DNA from: an uncultured Pelagibacteraceae bacterium
Lineage (GTDB): Bacteria; Pseudomonadota; Alphaproteobacteria; Pelagibacterales; Pelagibacteraceae
DNA length: 64,000 nucleotides
Assembly (NCBI GenBank): GCA_902571955.1
Contig: CACGDZ010000007.1
Span: 1 to 64,000 of the forward strand
Direction of reading: 5' to 3'
Numbering within the stretch: the first letter of the stretch is position 1; each line of letters starts with the position of its first letter. The translations under genes and the position numbers were made by a program. Below the pieces are notes generated by a model. It was not told the origin of the DNA and searched no databases. It saw only the letters and a list, made by a program, of their open reading frames with translations. Shown piece after piece: positions 27,652 through 36,556 of this stretch.

Positions 27652-28773
27652 TCAACTATTCTTTATCCATCCACCACCAAGCACTCTGTGACCAAACTGG
27701 TCTTTACGATAAAAAACACATGCCTGACCAGGTGAAATGCCGTCTTCAGGAATTGCTAAATTAACTTTAGCATTATTGTTATCTATAAGATCAACTTTTG
27801 CTTCTAGAAGACTTCCAGTAGATCTAACTTTAACAAATAAATTTTGATCTAAATCCTCTTTATTAGTTAATAAATTTATTTCCTTTAAAGAAATTGTTTT
27901 TTTTCCAAGTTTTTCTTTAGGTCCAACTATTATTTCATTTTTATCCGAATTTATCTTTAACACGTAAAGGGCTTCTTTATCTGAAACTTTAATTCCTTTT
28001 CTTTGACCAATTGTAAAATTAATAATTCCATCATGAACACCAATCACATCACCATCCAAATTTTTTATATTTCCTTTCTGAAAAGAGTCTGGTCTAAACT
28101 TTTCTATTACTGAAGCGTAATCTCCATTTGGAACAAAACATATATCTTGACTATCAGGTTTATCAGCAACGTTTAAATCTAAATTTTTTGCAATTTCTCT
28201 AGTTTTATCTTTTAACATTCCTCCTAATGGAAATCTTAAATAATCTAATTGTTCTCTAGTTGTATTAAATAAAAAATAACTTTGGTCTCTATTTTCATCT
28301 ATAGCTCTATACATGTTTGTAGTTTTGTTTTCTGTAATACTTTTTACATAATGACCAGTAACTAATGCATCAGCTTTGAGCTCTTTTGAGACTTCAAATA
28401 AATCTTTGAATTTAACAGTTTGATTGCACTGAACACATGGAATTGGAGTTTCTCCTTTTAAATAACTCTCAACAAAATTGTCTATAACACCTTGCTTAAA
28501 CTTATCTTGATAATATAAAATTTTATGTTCTATACCTAATTTATGTGCAACACGCTTAGCGTCCATTATATCTTGACCCGAACAACACTGTTTGGACGCT
28601 GCAACTTCTTTACCATCATCATAAAGTTTTAAAGTTATTCCAATTACATTATAACCTTCTTTTTTCATAATTCCTGCAACAGTGGAAGAGTCTACTCCAC
28701 CCGACATTGCAACAACTACGGTTGTATCTGAAGGTTTTTTATCTAAACCAATAGAATTTAAATCTTTATTCAT
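27652..28773 (-). CDS. mnmA: tRNA-specific 2-thiouridylase MnmA
   Basis: 373 residues. The PP-loop [10 protein letters not shown] is at 21-30, and catalytic-cysteine regions include SKQCCSG and [11 protein letters not shown]. The [12 protein letters not shown] segment and the C-terminal beta-barrel with [11 protein letters not shown] complete the family layout. It thiolates U34 of Lys, Glu and Gln tRNAs. It stands alone between small ORFs on the other strand. Confidence 0.97.
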   Translation of the reverse strand: MNKDLNSIGLDKKPSDTTVVVAMSGGVDSSTVAGIMKKEGYNVIGITLKLYDDGKEVAASKQCCSGQDIMDAKRVAHKLGIEHKILYYQDKFKQGVIDNFVESYLKGETPIPCVQCNQTVKFKDLFEVSKELKADALVTGHYVKSITENKTTNMYRAIDENRDQSYFLFNTTREQLDYLRFPLGGMLKDKTREIAKNLDLNVADKPDSQDICFVPNGDYASVIEKFRPDSFQKGNIKNLDGDVIGVHDGIINFTIGQRKGIKVSDKEALYVLKINSDKNEIIVGPKEKLGKKTISLKEINLLTNKEDLDQNLFVKVRSTGSLLEAKVDLIDNNNAKVNLAIPEDGISPGQACVFYRKDQFGHRVLGGGWIKNS

Positions 28774-28814
28774 AAGGTGGTATTTATACTTATTTACAAT
28801 ATAAGTTAAATTAA

Positions 28815-28985
28815 ATGATTTTAGATTATGAACCAGGTGACAAAGTCACTAATCCTCAAAAAAAAGAATGGGGAATTGGACAAGTGCAATCTATAATTAA
28901 CGATAAAGTGACAGTTAATTTTGAAAATGCTGGAAAAAAAGTGATTAACGCAAAAAACGTTGAATTAAAAAAATTAGGAAAATGA
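28815..28985 (+). CDS. DUF3553 family protein (56 aa)
   Basis: This gene is below the track's length limit. The 56-residue product starts [11 protein letters not shown] and contains EWGIGQVQS and [13 protein letters not shown], which match the short DUF3553 fold (P-G-D-x-V-x-x-P-x-x-x-x-W-G-x-G-Q-V-Q-S). This family's function is not known; the fold is SH3-like. Its stop overlaps the cysQ start (ATGA), so the two are translated together. Confidence 0.8.
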   Translation: MILDYEPGDKVTNPQKKEWGIGQVQSIINDKVTVNFENAGKKVINAKNVELKKLGK

Positions 28986-29752
28986 AGGTTAACTTAAAAG
29001 AGATTGTTGAAAATCTAATTGATAATTTTTTAGAGGCTGGAGATATAGCTATAAAATTAAGAAGTAAGGGTTTGATAAAAAAAATAAAATCAGATAATAC
29101 GCCGGTAAGTAATGGTGATTTAGAAGTAAATAAATTTATATCAAAAAAAATTTCTGAGGTTACTCCAAATTTACCTATCATTTCAGAGGAGGCCTGTGAA
29201 AATAAAGATAATCTAAATTTAAAAGATTTCTGGCTGGTTGATCCTATTGATGGAACATATGATTATATTAATAATTTAGAAGAATTTACCATTAATGCTG
29301 GTTTGATTATTAATAATAGACCTGTTGCTGGATTAATAAATGCTCCAGCAAAAAAAAGAATGTTTTATTCATATGAAAAAGGTAATGCTTTTGAGCTGAG
29401 CAAAAGTAAGAAAACAAACTTAAGTAATTTACCTGCTAAAAAAACAAAAAATTTAAAATTTATTTCATACTCAACTAAAATTAAGCCTGAAATTCAAAAA
29501 ATTTATGATGATTTGGGAGTGAAAGAAAATATAAGAATGAAAAGTTCTTTAAAATTCTGTGTCGTTGCTGCTGGTGAATACGATGGTTATGTTGCTGAAC
29601 CTAGAGCATATGAGTGGGATATAGCAGCTGGTCATGCAATTTTAGAACATTCAGGTGGAACTGTAACTGATTTTGAGGGAAATGAAATTTTGTACGGTAA
29701 AAAAGATTTAAAAAATCCAAGTATAATTTTGAAAAATAAAAATATTTTATAA
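28982..29752 (+). CDS. cysQ: 3'(2'),5'-bisphosphate nucleotidase CysQ / inositol monophosphatase family
   Basis: 256 residues. Metal-binding motifs are in order: an SEEA segment near 62, DPIDGTYDYIN near 83, and EWDIAAGHAILEHSGG near 215. The D-P-I-D-G-T motif defines the family, and the spacing and length fit CysQ, which removes the 3'-phosphate from PAP. PAP removal matters in sulfur and acyl-carrier metabolism, but no sulfate-assimilation genes are near. An inositol-phosphatase role cannot be ruled out. Confidence 0.85.
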   Translation: MKVNLKEIVENLIDNFLEAGDIAIKLRSKGLIKKIKSDNTPVSNGDLEVNKFISKKISEVTPNLPIISEEACENKDNLNLKDFWLVDPIDGTYDYINNLEEFTINAGLIINNRPVAGLINAPAKKRMFYSYEKGNAFELSKSKKTNLSNLPAKKTKNLKFISYSTKIKPEIQKIYDDLGVKENIRMKSSLKFCVVAAGEYDGYVAEPRAYEWDIAAGHAILEHSGGTVTDFEGNEILYGKKDLKNPSIILKNKNIL

Positions 29753-29895
29753 TGGATGAACAATTAAGAATAATATTGATAATTATTGTTTCAGTATCAA
29801 TTTTTGGATTGTTAGTATTTGTTTTTGTAAAAAATTACATAAGAAATAGAATAAATCAGCTTGTTAAAGAAGAAAAAGATAAAAATTCAAAGTAG
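29752..29895 (+). CDS. Small single-pass membrane protein (47 aa)
   Basis: Too short for the track. The 47 residues have one strong hydrophobic helix (ILIIIVSVSIFGLLVFVFV) followed by a charged tail rich in Lys and Glu. Its ATG overlaps the cysQ stop (TAATG), which supports translation as the third gene of the DUF3553-cysQ operon. It converges with recX, overlapping by nine bases. No family was recognised. Confidence 0.6.
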   Translation: MDEQLRIILIIIVSVSIFGLLVFVFVKNYIRNRINQLVKEEKDKNSK

Positions 29896-30450
29896 ATTTA
29901 TTATTTTTAGATATTCATCTTTTTCTATATCCATTACCTTTTTTGATGTTTCAAAATCAAATCCATTTCTTGCAAGTAGAGATATATCTTTTTTATAAAA
30001 TAAAGTTCTATTATCCTCAGCTCTTGCTGGGCCTATTCTTTTTTTTTTACATAATTTTATTGCTGAAAAAAAATCTTGATCAGAATTATCTTCCTTTATT
30101 TTATCCACCGTATCCTTAATAAATGTTTCGTTAATTCCTTTTCCAATTAAATAATTTCTAATCTTATTAATCGAGTTTCCTCTTTGAATCATGCTTTTAG
30201 CTTTACTTTCAGAATAAAATTGATCATTTATAAATTTATTTTTTTCAAGATCAGACAAAACAATATCAATCAAATTATTTATATCTTTTTTTCTTACATC
30301 AGACACTGATAGTTTCGTGTATTTTTTTAATAAATAAGTTTTGAGTTGTTGTTTTGAAGGGGCGTACTTTTCAACATAAGCAAAGGCAAAATTACGCATC
30401 TCATCGACAGTTACTTGAAGAGTTTTTTTTTTATTTCTTATAGGAATCAT
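29887..30450 (-). CDS. recX: Regulatory protein RecX
   Basis: 187 residues made of helical repeats, with the RecX-type middle YLLKKYTKLS, DLEKNKFINDQFYSES and NKIRNYLIGKGI. RecX inhibits RecA filament extension. The sequence is diverged and the N-terminus basic, but order and length fit. No recA is in the window; the gene stands alone between convergent and divergent neighbours. Confidence 0.82.
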   Translation of the reverse strand: MIPIRNKKKTLQVTVDEMRNFAFAYVEKYAPSKQQLKTYLLKKYTKLSVSDVRKKDINNLIDIVLSDLEKNKFINDQFYSESKAKSMIQRGNSINKIRNYLIGKGINETFIKDTVDKIKEDNSDQDFFSAIKLCKKKRIGPARAEDNRTLFYKKDISLLARNGFDFETSKKVMDIEKDEYLKIINLL

Positions 30451-30476
30451 TGTTAGATTTAATATAATATATCTAA

Positions 30477-30950
30477 ATGATTGAACAAATTTATACTTAT
30501 TTCACAATTGAGACACTTTACATGTGGATCAACCTTGGAGTTCTACCATTTTGGTTTATCTTGATTGTTTTTCCGCAATCACATTTAAGTAGAATTTTTG
30601 TTACGTCAATTTTTCCTTTTTTAATATTAAGTGTTGCGTATATCTTCATTTTATATCAATCTTATTTATTTGGTTACGATTTTGATGGAAATTTCTCTCT
30701 TTACTTAGGTTTAAGTGAGTTGTCTAGATTATTTGAAGACCATTTTTACATAATGATTTTTTGGACTCATTTCATAGCAATAAACTTATTTATTGGTGGC
30801 TGGATTGTTAAAGATTCTCAAAAGTTTTCTATAAACAAAGTTTTGATGGCTGTACCATTAATTGTGACTTATTTAGTTGGTCCTATAGGTTTAATTTTAT
30901 ATTGGATAATTAGAATCTTTTACGCGAAAAGAATTAGTTTATATGAGTAA
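30477..30950 (+). CDS. ABA4-like (DUF4281) membrane protein
   Basis: 157 residues with four hydrophobic helices. The family features are an NLGVLPFWFILIVFP start, FYIMIFWTHFIAINLFIGGWI in the third helix (the conserved W-x-H and D/N-L-F-x-G-x-W-I), and YLVGPIGLILYW near the end. Plant ABA4 acts in neoxanthin synthesis; bacterial roles are unproven, though a link with carotenoids is proposed. It overlaps the following isomerase gene by eight bases. Confidence 0.8.
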   Translation: MIEQIYTYFTIETLYMWINLGVLPFWFILIVFPQSHLSRIFVTSIFPFLILSVAYIFILYQSYLFGYDFDGNFSLYLGLSELSRLFEDHFYIMIFWTHFIAINLFIGGWIVKDSQKFSINKVLMAVPLIVTYLVGPIGLILYWIIRIFYAKRISLYE

Positions 30951-31521
30951 TCATATAGATTTTTATTTCGATATAATTAGTCCATATGCATACATCGCGC
31001 ACAAAAAAATTATTAAACATAAAAATTTCGCATTTAATTACAAACCAATTTATTTAGGAGGCCTTCATAAGTTAGCTGGAATTAATTCTCCTGCATTTAA
31101 CAAATATAAATTAAGAAATAATATAAATGATTGCAATTTGGTATCTGAGAAAAACAATATTGAATTCAATTGGAATTCAAATTTTCCAATAAATTCTTTA
31201 AATATAATGAGGGGATATATTAGTGTTAGTAAGGATAAGCAAAATGATTACTTGAATTGTTTTTTTGATGCTTATTGGAAAGATAATTATGACTTATCAA
31301 ATGTTGAGAATATAACTAAATTAATAAGAGATTTAAATATTGATAGTGAAGAATTTTTTAAATCTATAAAAGAACAATCAGTAAAAGATAAATTGATTAA
31401 GTTGACTAATGATGCTTTTCAAAAAGAAGTTTTTGGAACTCCAACATTTATAGTTAAGAATAAAGTTTTTTGGGGACAAGATAGACTTGAGTATGCTTTA
31501 GAGGAGTTAAATAACAATTAA
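30943..31521 (+). CDS. 2-hydroxychromene-2-carboxylate isomerase family (DsbA-like kappa GST fold)
   Basis: 192 residues with the family opening IDFYFDIISPYAYIAH, where the serine replaces the DsbA cysteine and binds glutathione, then NFPINSLNIMRGYI and KEVFGTPTFIVKNKVFWGQDRL. The second block is the cis-proline loop. NahD isomerises an intermediate of naphthalene breakdown using glutathione; in this context the substrate is unknown. It is co-transcribed with the ABA4-like gene. Confidence 0.88.
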   Translation: MSNHIDFYFDIISPYAYIAHKKIIKHKNFAFNYKPIYLGGLHKLAGINSPAFNKYKLRNNINDCNLVSEKNNIEFNWNSNFPINSLNIMRGYISVSKDKQNDYLNCFFDAYWKDNYDLSNVENITKLIRDLNIDSEEFFKSIKEQSVKDKLIKLTNDAFQKEVFGTPTFIVKNKVFWGQDRLEYALEELNNN

Positions 31522-31901
31522 ATTATTTTAAAACCGCTACTGCTCATTGCTGCAAATCCACCATCAATATGTGAAATTTTTTCATAGCCCATATCTTTTA
31601 ATGATTTTACCGCCAAAGCAGATCTCACACCTCCTGCACAAAATAAAATAAACTCTTTATTTTTATCAATCTGTCCATTTTGTATGATTGGACTACTTGG
31701 ATCTAAATAAACTTCTAACATACCTCTTGGAATATGGTGTGCGCCTTCAACTCTACCAGTATTATCTAATTCATTTATTTCTCTAATATCAATTAAATTA
31801 CAGTTATTGCCTTCAAGCAATTCATAAGCTTCATTTGCAGCAATAGTTTTTATTTCCTGCATTGCTGAATTTACTAAACTTTGAATTGATTTAATTGACA
31901 T
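31518..31901 (-). CDS. Rhodanese-like domain protein
   Basis: 127 residues, one rhodanese domain. The CH2A-like motif NLIDIRE is near 37 and the active-site loop FCAGGVRSA, with its catalytic cysteine, is near 88. No signal peptide is seen. Single-domain rhodaneses carry persulfide sulfur for detoxification or cofactor synthesis. It converges with the isomerase gene (four-base overlap) and is divergent from the glycosyltransferase-like gene. Confidence 0.9.
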   Translation of the reverse strand: MSIKSIQSLVNSAMQEIKTIAANEAYELLEGNNCNLIDIREINELDNTGRVEGAHHIPRGMLEVYLDPSSPIIQNGQIDKNKEFILFCAGGVRSALAVKSLKDMGYEKISHIDGGFAAMSSSGFKII

Positions 31902-31920
31902 AATTAATTATTTCTAACTT

Positions 31921-32949
31921 ATGAAAGTTCAAAATAAAACAAGAAAATCTAATTTTTTTAAAAAAATATTTATAAAATTTTGTAGATTTTTTGATTACGA
32001 AATTGTTGACCAAGGTGATCTGAGTTTTCCTTCGATTAATAAAAAAGGTGCAAAAAACTTATCAAATTTGGGGATGCAATCTCTTGTTCTACCAATGGGT
32101 AGAATTAAAATTAAAAGACCAGTGAGATCACTAGATATAATTTTAAGAACATGCGCATCTGTAAATATGCTAACTCAATCAAAGAAAAGAATATTTAAAT
32201 CACAGAAAAAAGAGTATTCTTTAAAAACATTAAAGTCCCTTATTAATTCAATCAATAATAATAAAAAAATATTTAAAAATATAAAAGTTAAAGTAACCAT
32301 AATTGATCACAACTCTAACAAAAAAGTTATTGAAAAATTTAAAAAACTTTTAAAAAAACAGTTTTTTAAAAGTGAAATTCTTAAACTAAATATAAATTTT
32401 TATAAAAAAAAAATAAAAAAAATTAATCAACAAGGAAAAAAAGTTACGGATAATCAAATTTCAAATATGTCTAATATAAATCAATCACTTAATATTGGAA
32501 AAAACTGTAGTGATTTGGTTTATTTTGTAGAGGATGACTACTTGCATAAGAGAGATGCTATAGAAGAAATGATTCTTTCTTATGAAAGAATTTCTTCACA
32601 AATAGGTAAAGAATTAATTATGTGTCCTGCTGACTATCCATATCTTTACAATAAATTAGAGGATACTAAAATAATTTTAGGTAATAACTATCACTGGAGA
32701 TCTATAGAGGAGTCTTTATGTACTTTTTTAACCAGCAAAAAACTAATTAACAAACATTTTAAAAAATTTGTTAGTGCCTGTGAGTTTGAACATTATCCTT
32801 TTGAAAAACCATTTCATGATATATATAAAAAAGAATTGTGTATAAGTCCAATGCCTGCTTTAGCAGTTCATTTTACTAACATTAATTCAACATATGGTTT
32901 ATCACCTTTAATAGATTATGATAAATTATGGAAAGAAAATAAAATATGA
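31921..32949 (+). CDS. Glycosyltransferase-like protein (GT-A type)
   Basis: 342 residues, strongly basic. A GT-A-like core is suggested by SLDIILRTCASV, a strand ending in IDHNSNKKV, and LVYFVEDDYLHKRDA near 205, where the E-D-D triplet resembles the metal-binding D-x-D. A C-terminal EFEHYPFEKPFHDIY follows. No membrane segment is seen, though an N-terminal amphipathic KKIFIKFCRFF could touch the membrane. The family is not named with certainty. It overlaps bcp (ATGA). Confidence 0.6.
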   Translation: MKVQNKTRKSNFFKKIFIKFCRFFDYEIVDQGDLSFPSINKKGAKNLSNLGMQSLVLPMGRIKIKRPVRSLDIILRTCASVNMLTQSKKRIFKSQKKEYSLKTLKSLINSINNNKKIFKNIKVKVTIIDHNSNKKVIEKFKKLLKKQFFKSEILKLNINFYKKKIKKINQQGKKVTDNQISNMSNINQSLNIGKNCSDLVYFVEDDYLHKRDAIEEMILSYERISSQIGKELIMCPADYPYLYNKLEDTKIILGNNYHWRSIEESLCTFLTSKKLINKHFKKFVSACEFEHYPFEKPFHDIYKKELCISPMPALAVHFTNINSTYGLSPLIDYDKLWKENKI

Positions 32950-33419
32950 CTTTAAAAATAAACTCTAAAGCACCAATTTTTGAAATCCCTGCAACATCAG
33001 TTGGTAAATATTCATTGAAAAACTCTATTGGAAAATATCTGGTTTTATATTTTTATCCAAAGGACGATACACCAGGATGTACTATAGAAACAAATGACTT
33101 TAACAAACTACTATCTAAATTTAAAAAATTAGATTGTGAAATATATGGATTATCAAAGGATAGTTTAAAAAGTCATGAAAAGTTTAAAAATAAATACAAA
33201 ATTAAGTTTGATTTACTTGCTGACGAAGAAATTAAGGTTCTTAAAAAGTATAAAGTTTGGGGAAAGAAAAAATTTATGGGTCGTGAATTCATGGGAATAA
33301 TAAGAACGACTTATTTAATAGATAAAAAAGGTAAAATACTTAAAGTTTGGGATAATGTAAAAGTTAAAGACCACGCAAAAGAAGTATTAGAGACTCTAAA
33401 AAACATCGTAAATAAATAA
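32946..33419 (+). CDS. bcp: Thiol peroxidase (peroxiredoxin Q/BCP)
   Basis: 157 residues. The peroxidatic Cys45 lies in YPKDDTPGCTIETNDF, the signature of the BCP group. The usual resolving cysteine five residues later is replaced by Asn, which suggests a one-cysteine or alternative-partner form. It reduces peroxides in the cytoplasm. It follows a hairpin-free join with the glycosyltransferase gene and ends at a strong hairpin. Confidence 0.93.
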   Translation: MTLKINSKAPIFEIPATSVGKYSLKNSIGKYLVLYFYPKDDTPGCTIETNDFNKLLSKFKKLDCEIYGLSKDSLKSHEKFKNKYKIKFDLLADEEIKVLKKYKVWGKKKFMGREFMGIIRTTYLIDKKGKILKVWDNVKVKDHAKEVLETLKNIVNK

Positions 33420-33420
33420 A

Positions 33421-33440
33421 AGGCCCCTTTTCAGGGGCCT
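33421..33440. terminator. GC-rich hairpin between bcp and amtB, probable bidirectional terminator
   Basis: A perfect 8-bp stem, aggcccct / aggggcct, with loop tttc, immediately after the bcp stop. On the minus strand it is followed by TTTATTTATTT, giving the better U-tail for transcripts from amtB; on the plus strand the tail (taagtt) is poor. It separates convergent genes. Confidence 0.75.
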
Positions 33441-33485
33441 TAAGTTAACTAACTAGAAGAGAGATTATAGTTAATTTATTTTTTT

Positions 33486-33530
33486 AGAGGCTCTTCAATG
33501 AGATAACGACATGGAGATCGAAGAGCCTCT
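33486..33530. other. Long-loop inverted repeat between bcp and amtB
   Basis: A perfect 11-bp dyad, agaggctcttc and gaagagcctct, enclosing a 23-base loop, followed by attgtacaat, itself a palindrome. It is not a canonical intrinsic terminator on either strand: the minus-strand 3' flank is A-rich and the plus-strand U-run comes before the stem. It may be part of an amtB mRNA 3' end, a small RNA or a protein site. Confidence 0.5.
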
Positions 33531-33542
33531 ATATTGTACAAT

Positions 33543-34844
33543 TTAGTCACGTATTGCGTATGCTATTACTCCTGTTTCGGTTACGTCAGTACCTTTGGCT
33601 TCAGCCTCCTTACTTAATCTAATTCCAAAAGTAGCTTTCATAAATGAGAACACGATGTACGACACCACAAATACAAAAATATTAATTGATAGCACACCAA
33701 TTAATTGTGCACTAAACGATGCATCAGTGTTTGTTAAAGGTACAGCTAAAGTTCCCCATATTCCAGCAAACATGTGAGCTGGAATTGCACCTACTACATC
33801 ATCTAGTTTGAAACTAAAAAGTAATTTTGTTCCAAACACAACGATTAAACCACCTACAGCTCCTATGAAAATAGCCGCTAAAGGCGAAGGTGCTAATGGT
33901 TCTGCTGTTACAGCCACAAGACCACCAATTGCTCCATTCAACATTTGAATAACGTCAGTTTTACCGAACATTAATCTTGTAATTATTGCAGCGGCCATTA
34001 CACCACCAGCAGCAGCAAGATTAGTGTTAATAAAAATACTTGATACAGCAACAGCATCATCAAATGTTCCAATAGCAAGCTGAGATCCACCATTAAATCC
34101 AAACCAACCTAACCATAAGATGAATACACCAATTGTTACTAGTGGAATTGAAGAAGCAGCAAAAGGTCTAATAGCTTTCGCTTCACCTTTACTACCAAAT
34201 CTTCCATACCTAGCACCTAACAACATAATACCTGCTAAAGCTGCAGCACCACCTGTTGAGTGTACTAGTGTCGAACCAGCAAAATCAGAGAAGCCAAGTT
34301 CTGCTAACCAGCCTCCACCCCATTGCCAACCCATAACGATTGGATAAATAATTCCAGACAAAATAGCTGCAAAAAGAAAGAAAGGCCAAAGTTTAACTCT
34401 TTCAGCCATTGCACCTGAACAAATTGAAACAGTTGTTGCACAAAAAACCATTTGAAAATACCAGTCAGACCCATCAGCATATCCAGTATCAACTGAACTT
34501 GCATCAGACCAAGGTGTAAATGTTCCGATATATCCACCTTCAGGTATACCATATGCTAAGTTATATCCAAATAACCAAAACATAATTCCAGCAATTGAGT
34601 AAAGACCGATGTTCTTCGCACAAATTACAGAAACACTTTTGGAAGTTACCATACCAGATTCTAGCATTGCAAATCCCGCTGCCATGAACATGACCATGAA
34701 CCCACACATTAAGAATAGTAATGAATTGAATATAGCCTGAACCTCAGCAGAAACTGTTGTCTCTGCCATACCCGCGCTACTCATGTTTAATAAAAATATC
34801 AAACTGAGAATTGGTGCGGACATTTTTTTTATAAATTTAGTCAT
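33543..34844 (-). CDS. amtB: Ammonium transporter
   Basis: 433 residues. A signal-like first helix ending near GMAE is followed by eleven helices. The Amt signatures are FGYNLAYG, a D-F-A-G-S-T-L-V-H-S-T-G-G block near 185, and WFGFNGGSQLAIG. The HSTGG and later AHMFAGIWG histidines are the twin-His pore residues. GGAGGT precedes the ATG by about five bases, an unusually good ribosome site here. No glnK is adjacent. Confidence 0.97.
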   Translation of the reverse strand: MTKFIKKMSAPILSLIFLLNMSSAGMAETTVSAEVQAIFNSLLFLMCGFMVMFMAAGFAMLESGMVTSKSVSVICAKNIGLYSIAGIMFWLFGYNLAYGIPEGGYIGTFTPWSDASSVDTGYADGSDWYFQMVFCATTVSICSGAMAERVKLWPFFLFAAILSGIIYPIVMGWQWGGGWLAELGFSDFAGSTLVHSTGGAAALAGIMLLGARYGRFGSKGEAKAIRPFAASSIPLVTIGVFILWLGWFGFNGGSQLAIGTFDDAVAVSSIFINTNLAAAGGVMAAAIITRLMFGKTDVIQMLNGAIGGLVAVTAEPLAPSPLAAIFIGAVGGLIVVFGTKLLFSFKLDDVVGAIPAHMFAGIWGTLAVPLTNTDASFSAQLIGVLSINIFVFVVSYIVFSFMKATFGIRLSKEAEAKGTDVTETGVIAYAIRD

Positions 34845-34941
34845 AAGACCTCCACTTGTTAAGTAATGTCTTATAGTTTCAATAAAATTTAAAAGTAACG
34901 CTGATTAGGAAAAGTGGCTATGCATTTTTTGCATATAGTAA

Positions 34942-34976
34942 CAGCCCTGAACGTATTTTTTAAAACGTTAGGGCTG
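34942..34976 (-). terminator. Hairpin downstream of the HU gene
   Basis: Stem cagccct / agggctg extended by an inner acgt / acgt pair around an AT loop, 12 bases beyond the HU stop. The strand after it (ttactatatgc) is only weakly U-rich, so this is a probable terminator or 3'-end stabiliser for HU mRNA rather than a textbook one. Confidence 0.55.
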
Positions 34977-34988
34977 CTAAAAAAAATA

Positions 34989-35264
34989 TTATCTGTTGAA
35001 TACTTCTTTTAAAGCTTTAGCTGGTAAGAATTTTACCTTTTGTGAAGCAGCAATTTGAATCTGCTCACCCGTTCTTGGGTTTCTTCCAACTCTTGCTTTT
35101 CTTTTAGCTACTTTGTACGTACCAAACCCTGCAATTTTTACTGAGTCATCACCTTTTAGAGCATCTAAAATAGTGTTGGTAATTGTATCAAAAGTTCGCT
35201 CAGCATCTGCTTTACTCAAATTTAATGAGCCAGAAAGCTTAGCAATTAGTTGTTTTTTGTTCAT
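34989..35264 (-). CDS. hup: DNA-binding protein HU
   Basis: 91 residues, the standard HU/IHF length. The DNA-binding beta-arm reads GRNPRTGEQIQIAASQKVKFL with the intercalating proline in NPRTG. HU bends and compacts DNA. The N-terminus MNKKQLIAKL is typical of HU rather than IHF. GGAGC precedes the ATG. It is flanked by a hairpin downstream and a 157-base upstream region. Confidence 0.97.
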   Translation of the reverse strand: MNKKQLIAKLSGSLNLSKADAERTFDTITNTILDALKGDDSVKIAGFGTYKVAKRKARVGRNPRTGEQIQIAASQKVKFLPAKALKEVFNR

Positions 35265-35302
35265 TTTAGCTCCGGTTTTGTTGGTTAATATTCATACTTG
35301 TC

Positions 35303-35387
35303 ATAAACGTTGATAAATCAAGCTTTTTTTTAGTGTTTATTTTATTAAAACACACAATATCTTGTAAAAACATAAATAAACGTTGGT
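35303..35387. repeat. Pair of direct repeats upstream of HU
   Basis: ataaacgttgat at 35303-35314 recurs as ataaacgttggt at 35376-35387, 73 bases apart in the 157-base region between rseP and the HU start. The repeats flank a T-rich tract. They could be regulator sites for HU or chance in AT-rich DNA. Confidence 0.3.
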
Positions 35388-35421
35388 ATTATTGACTTTT
35401 TTAGGCTAATAAAATTGTAAA

Positions 35422-36537
35422 TTATCTAAACAATCCTAGGTCTTTTAGATCATTAAATGTTGTGAAAAACATCAATGATAGCAATAAAAATAAACCGATT
35501 CGAAAAAAACTCTCTTGAGTTTTTTGTGATAATGGTCGACCTAGAAATTTCTCAAATGCATAAAACATTAAATGTCCACCATCTAACATCGGTATGGGAA
35601 ATAAGTTAATTAACCCTAAACTTATTGAGATATAAGCCATCATACTAATAAAAGCTAGTAATCCAAATGTTGCAACTTGTCCTGAAATTTTAGCAATTCT
35701 AATTGGACCTCCTAATTGAGAAGTATCTGTTTTACCTAAAATCATTCCCCCAATGTATTTTAAAGAGGAAACACTTACAAAATAAACTTCGTTTGCTGAA
35801 TAATATAAAGCCTTAGCAGGACCTAATTTAACATGATTAATCTTATCGTTATAAGCTGATAATTTTATTCCAACCATTCTTTTGTTGATTTTATTTCCTA
35901 ATCCATCGTCACCTTCAACAACATTTGGTTTCACTTTAAATATCAATTCATCATAGGAACGTTTAACTTTAAAATCTATAAACTCACCTGTAGAAAGAGT
36001 AATATATTTAGAAACTTCCATGATGCTTTTAACTTCATTTCCATCAATTTCTAAAATTATATCTTTTTCTTTAAGTCCACCCATCATTGCAGGACTATTT
36101 TTTTGAACCTCATTGATTACAGCAGGAGTAAAATCCTTGCCAACAAATGTATAAAGACAAAAAAATATTACCAGAGCTAATAAAAAATTAGCTAAAGGAC
36201 CACCAAATACAATTAGCGCTCTTTGATATAATGGTTTTAGTGTAAATAATTTTTCTCTTTCATCCTTATTATATTTCTCTAATATTTGTTGATGATCTGC
36301 TTGTGAATAAACATTCCTATCTCCAAAAAACTTAACATATCCACCTAAAGGAATAACACATATTTTCCATCTAGTTCCATGTTTATCATTCCAACCAAAT
36401 AATTCTTTACCAAAACCTATTGAAAAATCAGTAACACCTACACCATATCTTCTGGCAAAATAATAATGTCCATACTCATGAATAAATACTACAATCAAAA
36501 TTAAAATAAGAAATGGAAAAATATAATTTAAAAACAT
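35422..36537 (-). CDS. rseP: RIP metalloprotease RseP (site-2 protease)
   Basis: 371 residues. The zinc motif HEYGH is at 20-24 in the first helix, the PDZ domain runs from about 125 to 215, and the second active-site motif NLFPIPMLDGGH lies near 310. Only one PDZ domain is present, as in many alphaproteobacteria. It cleaves membrane-embedded regulators. The usual bam/dxr/lpx neighbours are missing here. Confidence 0.95.
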   Translation of the reverse strand: MFLNYIFPFLILILIVVFIHEYGHYYFARRYGVGVTDFSIGFGKELFGWNDKHGTRWKICVIPLGGYVKFFGDRNVYSQADHQQILEKYNKDEREKLFTLKPLYQRALIVFGGPLANFLLALVIFFCLYTFVGKDFTPAVINEVQKNSPAMMGGLKEKDIILEIDGNEVKSIMEVSKYITLSTGEFIDFKVKRSYDELIFKVKPNVVEGDDGLGNKINKRMVGIKLSAYNDKINHVKLGPAKALYYSANEVYFVSVSSLKYIGGMILGKTDTSQLGGPIRIAKISGQVATFGLLAFISMMAYISISLGLINLFPIPMLDGGHLMFYAFEKFLGRPLSQKTQESFFRIGLFLLLSLMFFTTFNDLKDLGLFR

Positions 36538-36556
36538 TTAGTTTCTTTTTACAATA

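Noticed and set aside
33486-33530. Calling the long-loop dyad an amtB terminator
   Set aside because: The strand after the stem is A-rich in the amtB direction, so it lacks a U-tail; listed as a structure only.
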